Below are positions 60,287 to 64,000 of a stretch of 64,000 nt of DNA, piece by piece. The DNA lies in NCBI RefSeq assembly GCF_023073355.1, contig NZ_JADPJI010000011.1:124001-188000 (forward strand), written 5' to 3'. Position numbers and translations under genes: made by a program. Within the stretch, counting starts at the first letter, position 1; each line of letters opens with the position of its first letter. The notes under the pieces are model-generated. The model saw only the letters and a list, made by a program, of their open reading frames with translations, did not search any database and was not told where the DNA came from. This DNA comes from Bradyrhizobium sp. 199. GTDB lineage: Bacteria; Pseudomonadota; Alphaproteobacteria; Rhizobiales; Xanthobacteraceae.

Positions 60287-60685
60287 ATGATCTCCGATCG
60301 CCTCTTCGTTTACGGCACCCTGATGCGCGGCTTCGACCATCCGATGGCGCGGCTGCTGGCGGGGCATGCCGATTTTCTGGGCGAAGCGACCTGCCGCGGC
60401 CAGCTCGTGCTGGTGACGCATTATCCGGGATTGCTGCTGTCGGAGGCGGCCTCCGACATCGTCCATGGCGAACTGTTTCAGCTGCGCGCGCCCGACGAGC
60501 TCCTGGGCGAGCTCGACATGTACGAGGCGTGCGGCGAAGGCTTTCCCGAGCCGACCGAATATCTGCGCCGGCTGATCGATGTGACGCGCGCGGACGGTGC
60601 CGTCGAGAAGGCCTGGACCTATGTCTACAACTGGCCGGTCACCGATCTGCCGCTCATCGAGTCCGGGCGCTTTCTCGAGCACTAA
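60287..60685 (+). CDS. gamma-glutamylcyclotransferase family protein (AIG2/GGCT-like)
   Basis: A 132-residue protein of the short GGCT family: the N-terminal LFVYGTLMRGFDHPMARLLAGHADFLGEAT holds the conserved Y-G-x-L-x-x-G loop, GELFQLRAPDELLGELDMYEACGEG contains the catalytic Glu/Asp region, and AWTYVYNWPV ends the fold. Members cleave gamma-glutamyl peptides with release of 5-oxoproline, but many short homologues have other or unknown activity. It overlaps the chlorite dismutase gene by four bases in convergent orientation. Confidence 0.9.
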   Translation: MISDRLFVYGTLMRGFDHPMARLLAGHADFLGEATCRGQLVLVTHYPGLLLSEAASDIVHGELFQLRAPDELLGELDMYEACGEGFPEPTEYLRRLIDVTRADGAVEKAWTYVYNWPVTDLPLIESGRFLEH

Positions 60686-61245
60686 GCCGATAGCACTTCC
60701 TTCACCACGCGCACGTCGACTTCGTGCTCGACATAACTCCACTCCTCGGTCTGCCTGAGCATCGCTACCAGCTCCTCGAACAGCGAGGCGTGCGCGGGGG
60801 CGAATTCGAACCAGGTCAGGAAGTCGAAGGGGCCGCCGAGGTCGCGGCAATGATAGAGCTGGCGCGCGATGGCGGGCAGGTAGCGCATGCTGCTCGCGAT
60901 GTGATGCGATCTGTCCTCGAAGATCTTGCGCCGCTCTTCCTGTGTCAGCTCCCACCAGGCCTGCGACTTGCGGATCGGGATCAGCGCCGCGCTGGTTGCC
61001 TCGATCCGGCCGAGCCCGGCCTGCACGGCCACGAGCTGCTGCTTCTCGGCCCGCTCGGTGTAGCGCAAGCTGCTGGCGACGCCGACCAGCCGCCACGCAT
61101 TGCGCGAAGGCACCAGCGGCAACGAGACGGCCTCGCTGTCGGTCACCGACAGCGCCGGCACGAAGGGCAGGGGCTCGCCCGTCACTGCTGACACCGAGGT
61201 CACCCGCCAGCCCCCGCTCTGGCCGCCTCGAAAGGTCCTGAACAT
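60682..61245 (-). CDS. cld: lineage-II chlorite dismutase (short, dimeric type)
   Basis: A 187-residue haem-binding protein of the Cld family, very close to the short dimeric enzyme known from Nitrobacter: GVASSLRYTERAEKQQLVAVQ, ALIPIRKSQAWWELTQEERRKIFEDRSHHIASSMRYLPAIARQLYH and DFLTWFEFAPAHASLFEEL are all conserved. The distal Arg expected for chlorite decomposition is Arg128 in AIARQLYH. The proximal haem His is in the SHHIA pair (114/115). The reaction is ClO2- to Cl- and O2. No perchlorate or chlorate reductase gene is nearby, so a detoxification role is inferred. It overlaps the GGCT gene by four bases. Confidence 0.9.
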   Translation of the reverse strand: MFRTFRGGQSGGWRVTSVSAVTGEPLPFVPALSVTDSEAVSLPLVPSRNAWRLVGVASSLRYTERAEKQQLVAVQAGLGRIEATSAALIPIRKSQAWWELTQEERRKIFEDRSHHIASSMRYLPAIARQLYHCRDLGGPFDFLTWFEFAPAHASLFEELVAMLRQTEEWSYVEHEVDVRVVKEVLSA

Positions 61246-61289
61246 GGCCCCATGGAAGCGTGGAACCGGGCGCCGTTCAAGCTTTTCCC

Positions 61290-61335
61290 GTCATTCCGGG
61301 GCGCCCCGGGCTCGCGCTGCGCGCCCCGGAATGAC
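61290..61335. repeat. dispersed intergenic palindrome, family C copy 5
   Basis: GTCATTCCGGGGCGCCCCGG ... GCGCGCCCCGGAATGAC, in the gap between the Cld gene and dnaG. Closely matches copies 1 and 2. Confidence 0.85.
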
Positions 61336-61447
61336 GGAGAGGCCTGTGAACAGCGCGTATAATCCTGACAAACCTGACTTTTAGGCTCGTCGTCCCTATA
61401 TCCGTGATCCCCAGCCCGACTCACACAGTTCGCGCTAGACAGGCCTC

Positions 61448-63487
61448 ATGCGCTTCACACCCCAATTCCTCGACGAGCTTCGTGCCCGGCTTTCGGTTTC
61501 CGAAGTCGTGGGCAAGCGCGTGAAGTTGAAGAAGGCGGGGCGGGAGTGGAAGGGGCTGTCGCCGTTCCAGCAGGAGAAGACGCCGTCCTTCTACGTCAAC
61601 GACCAGAAGGGTTTTTACCACGACTTCTCCTCCGGTAAGCACGGCGACATCATCAGCTTCATGATGGAGACCGACGGCTTGCCGTTCGCCGAGGCCGTCG
61701 AGCGGCTCGCCAGCATGGCCGGCTTGGCGCTGCCGGCGGTGACGCCCGATGCGGCGCGCCAGGAGCAGCGGCGCCGCACGCTGCATGACGTCATGGATCT
61801 CGCCGCGACCTATTTCGCGGAAACGCTGGCCTCGCGCGTCGGCGCGAAAGCGCGCGGCTACCTCGCCGACCGCGCCATCTCGCCGGCGACGCAATTGCAG
61901 TTCCGCCTCGGCTATGCCTCGCCCGATCGCTTCGCGCTGAAGGAGCATCTCGGCAAGCTGGGCATCTCCGTCGAAGACATGGTCGAGACCGGATTGCTGG
62001 TGGCCGGCGACGACATTCCCGTTCCCTACGACCGCTTCCGCGACCGCGTGATGTTTCCGATCACGGATCTGCGCGGCCGCGTCATCGCCTTCGGCGGGCG
62101 CGCGCTGGAGAAGGACGTTCCGGCCAAATATCTGAACTCGCCGGAGACCCCGCTCTTCCACAAGGGCGATAATCTCTACAACCACCAGACCGCGCGCAAA
62201 GCCACCCATGACGGCAGCGTGCTGGTCGTGGTCGAGGGCTATGTCGACGTCATCGCGATGGTGACCGCGGGCTTTGCAGGCAGCGTCGCGCCGCTCGGCA
62301 CCGCGCTCACCGAAAGCCAGCTGGCGCTGCTCTGGAAGATGGCGGACGAGCCGATCCTCTGCTTCGACGGCGACCGCGCCGGGCAGAAGGCAGCCTATCG
62401 CGCCGCCGATCTCGCACTGCCCTTCCTCGCACCCGGAAAGAGTCTTCGTTTCGCGCTGCTGCCCGAGGGGCAGGACCCCGACGATCTCGCACGCTCCGGT
62501 GGCCGCGGCGCGATCGAGGAGGTGATCGGAGCTGCCCGTCCGCTCGCCGACATGATCTGGTCGCGCGAGCTCGAAGGCGGCAATTTCGCCACTCCCGAGC
62601 GCCGCGCCGCGCTGGAAGCGCGCATCAAGGAGCTCACCAACGGCATCCGCGACGAGGTGGTGCGGCGCTATTACCGCGACGAATTCGTCGAGCGGCTGCA
62701 GCGCGCCTTTGCCCCGGAAGGCGGGCGCGGCGGCTTCGGCGGCCGGGGCAATTTCCGCCAGGGTGGCGGCGGCCGCCAATTCCAGCCCAGGGGCGGAGCA
62801 GGCGCGAATCGGTTCGGCGGCCAGGGATTCGGTGGCCAAGGATTCGGAGGCCAAGCATTCGGCGGGCGGCGCGGTCCGCCCGGCCCCGCCCCGCTACCTT
62901 CGGGCCCCTACCAGGCGGCGAGCCCCCAGCTGGCAGCAAGCCCGATCATGAAGGGCCAGCGCAGCGCCATCTCCCGCCGGGAGGCCCTGATCCTTCAAAG
63001 CCTGATCAACCACCCCTGGCTGCTGCACGATCATCTCGAAGAGGTCGCGGCGCTGGAGCTGGCCCACCCCGAGGCCCACAAGCTCAGGGCCGGCATCATC
63101 GCCGCCTTCGCCAACGACCATCACCACTCTCCGGACCCCGGCGAGCTCGCCGAGAAGATGCGCAGCGATCTCGATAAGGGTGGATTTTCACAGGTTCTTC
63201 AAAGGGTTGAGAGCGGTATCACGACCGCGGCGGTGTGGGGCGCCCGCGAAGGCGCGGCAAGGGACGACGTTCTCTCCACCTGGCATCAGCTGGTTGCCTT
63301 GCATCGGCAATGGCATTCACTACTTAGAGAGCTGAAGGACGCCGAGCTGGCCTTGGGAGAGGATCCCAGCGAGGCCAATTTGGCGTGGCTGCGTGACGTC
63401 AAGGCTCGGATAGGCGAAGTCGACGGCACCGAAGCCCTGATCGAGGGGTTTGGCGAGCTGTCGGGCCGGTTCCAGAAGAGCGTGTGA
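61448..63487 (+). CDS. dnaG: DNA primase without zinc ligands
   Basis: A 679-residue primase that makes RNA primers at the replication fork. The N-terminal domain has the fold of the zinc-binding domain (KGLSPFQQEKTPSFYVNDQKGFYHDFSSGKHGD), but all four usual ligands are replaced: Ser38, Gln41, Asp59 and Ser62. The TOPRIM core is intact, with VVVEGYVDVIAM and CFDGDRAGQKAAYRAADLA, and the metal acidic residues are in place. Residues 425-481 form a Gly/Arg/Phe-rich linker. The C-terminal helicase-binding domain spans about residues 500-679. rpoD follows, as in most alphaproteobacteria. Confidence 0.98.
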   Translation: MRFTPQFLDELRARLSVSEVVGKRVKLKKAGREWKGLSPFQQEKTPSFYVNDQKGFYHDFSSGKHGDIISFMMETDGLPFAEAVERLASMAGLALPAVTPDAARQEQRRRTLHDVMDLAATYFAETLASRVGAKARGYLADRAISPATQLQFRLGYASPDRFALKEHLGKLGISVEDMVETGLLVAGDDIPVPYDRFRDRVMFPITDLRGRVIAFGGRALEKDVPAKYLNSPETPLFHKGDNLYNHQTARKATHDGSVLVVVEGYVDVIAMVTAGFAGSVAPLGTALTESQLALLWKMADEPILCFDGDRAGQKAAYRAADLALPFLAPGKSLRFALLPEGQDPDDLARSGGRGAIEEVIGAARPLADMIWSRELEGGNFATPERRAALEARIKELTNGIRDEVVRRYYRDEFVERLQRAFAPEGGRGGFGGRGNFRQGGGGRQFQPRGGAGANRFGGQGFGGQGFGGQAFGGRRGPPGPAPLPSGPYQAASPQLAASPIMKGQRSAISRREALILQSLINHPWLLHDHLEEVAALELAHPEAHKLRAGIIAAFANDHHHSPDPGELAEKMRSDLDKGGFSQVLQRVESGITTAAVWGAREGAARDDVLSTWHQLVALHRQWHSLLRELKDAELALGEDPSEANLAWLRDVKARIGEVDGTEALIEGFGELSGRFQKSV

Positions 63488-63862
63488 TGAAAGAATCATG
63501 CGGACGGCCGGGACCGGAACCGCTAAAAGACTCGCCAAATCCGAGGTTTGGCGACAAAAACAGGGTTAATCGAGGCTTAACGGTCTTGTAGCACTTTGGC
63601 CCCGAGGCGGCCGCAGGCAGAACAGACGCGTCAGGAATGAATCCGCGCAATCGCTGTTGGCACTACACCTGCATCCGCTGCGACAAAGAAGCTGACGAAG
63701 CGTTAGGCAATTCCGGCGAGAGAGAGTTGGGGGTGGCGAGAGACATGCGCGCCGCCCTTTCCGTGTCGAGAGATGCCGAAGCGAGAGCGTCGGGCAACAG
63801 GTTCATGTGAATTCACGCGGACGCGGCGAGCCGTCTGCATGAAGCGCGTTTAGGAGCAATGG
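63488..63862. other. 375-base intergenic region between dnaG and rpoD
   Basis: This holds the rpoD leader and probable promoters. A stem-loop, TCGCCAAA ... TTTGGCGA, lies near 63530-63552, but no T-tract follows on the plus strand, so it is not a good terminator. A possible 57-residue ORF (63637-63810) with a CWHYTCIRC segment is present, but its AGGA abuts the ATG, and I do not support it strongly. Confidence 0.5.
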
Positions 63863-64000
63863 ATGGCCACCAAGGCAAAGACGCTGCAGGCGAAGGACAA
63901 GGAAAAGGACGACAAGGCAGCGGATGCGCCGGAGAAGGACTCCCAGGACGCGCCCTCGCCGTTGCTCGATCTGTCCGACGCGGCCGTGAAGAAGATGATC
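63863..64000 (+). CDS. rpoD: RNA polymerase primary sigma factor, N-terminus (3' end outside window)
   Basis: The first 46 residues of the housekeeping sigma factor: MATKAKTLQAKDKEKDDKAA, a Lys/Asp-rich disordered start, then LLDLSDAAVKKMI, the start of the sigma-1.1 region. The ATG at 63863 has AGGAG six bases upstream; an ATG at 63859 is out of frame. Position directly after dnaG is the usual place for rpoD. The gene continues beyond the window. Confidence 0.93.
   Translation, partial: MATKAKTLQAKDKEKDDKAADAPEKDSQDAPSPLLDLSDAAVKKMI

Overview
The window is high-GC DNA typical of a Bradyrhizobium-type alphaproteobacterium (Hyphomicrobiales). The evidence is gene content and order (glmM; serC-serA with a leader RNA; trxB, an Lrp regulator, greA, carB, carA, yqeY, dnaG, rpoD), a tRNA-His without G-1, porin-like beta-barrels with AxA signal peptides, a phasin, and several families of short intergenic palindromic repeats of the kind common in that genus. 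No phage, integrase, transposase or CRISPR array was seen. The window is mostly core chromosome with accessory patches. About 71 protein genes, gene fragments or short ORFs are listed, with one canonical tRNA, one unusual tRNA-like gene and three candidate structured RNAs.

Layout. 1-9 kb: end of a shikimate dehydrogenase gene, an exported DUF5666-like protein, an FMN L-lactate/2-hydroxy-acid dehydrogenase, glmM, a fosmidomycin-resistance-type MFS pump, two outer-membrane beta-barrels, a GST and a GNAT enzyme. 9-13.7 kb: serC leader RNA, serC and serA (serine biosynthesis), then a thiolase. 13.7-20 kb: an AI-2E-family permease, a 1177-residue multi-PAS histidine kinase with a Pro/Glu-rich linker, a phasin and tRNA-His. 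20-28.5 kb is accessory: a LuxR-type regulator, an Xre/MbcA/ParS-RES toxin-antitoxin pair, a GNAT, and a rearranged segment in which a SnoaL-like gene and the 3' end of an AEC transporter gene occur twice around an ABC substrate-binding protein and a TenA protein. 28.5-34 kb: a CoA-ester lyase and CoA-transferase operon, an orphan ParA, membrane microproteins (one apparently frameshifted) and a DapA-like aldolase. 34.1-34.5 kb is a gene-poor stretch with two terminator-ended minus-strand transcripts that look like small RNAs. 34.5-48.4 kb is the core housekeeping block (LysR, trxB, lrp, greA, carB, carA, yqeY), interrupted by an ArsR-MFS efflux pair with two perfect operators, a non-canonical tRNA-Cys-like gene, a methyltransferase, Dps and a cupin. 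48.5-61.3 kb is accessory catabolism and signalling inserted between yqeY and dnaG: epoxide hydrolase, acyl-CoA synthetase, hybrid kinase, ArsR-SRPBCC operon, LVIVD-repeat protein, LysE exporter, DUF3592 protein, N-formylglutamate amidohydrolase, gamma-glutamylcyclotransferase and a short lineage-II chlorite dismutase. The window ends with dnaG and the first 46 codons of rpoD.

The points most worth a second look are a DnaG primase that has lost all four zinc ligands and carries an RGG/FG-rich linker, the tRNA-Cys-like gene, the two small-RNA candidates near 34.2-34.5 kb, the microproteins at 27.4 and 32.6-33.0 kb, the two-copy ArsR operator, and the partial duplication at 24-28 kb. All family assignments come from reading the sequence and from recall of the families; no database search was run.
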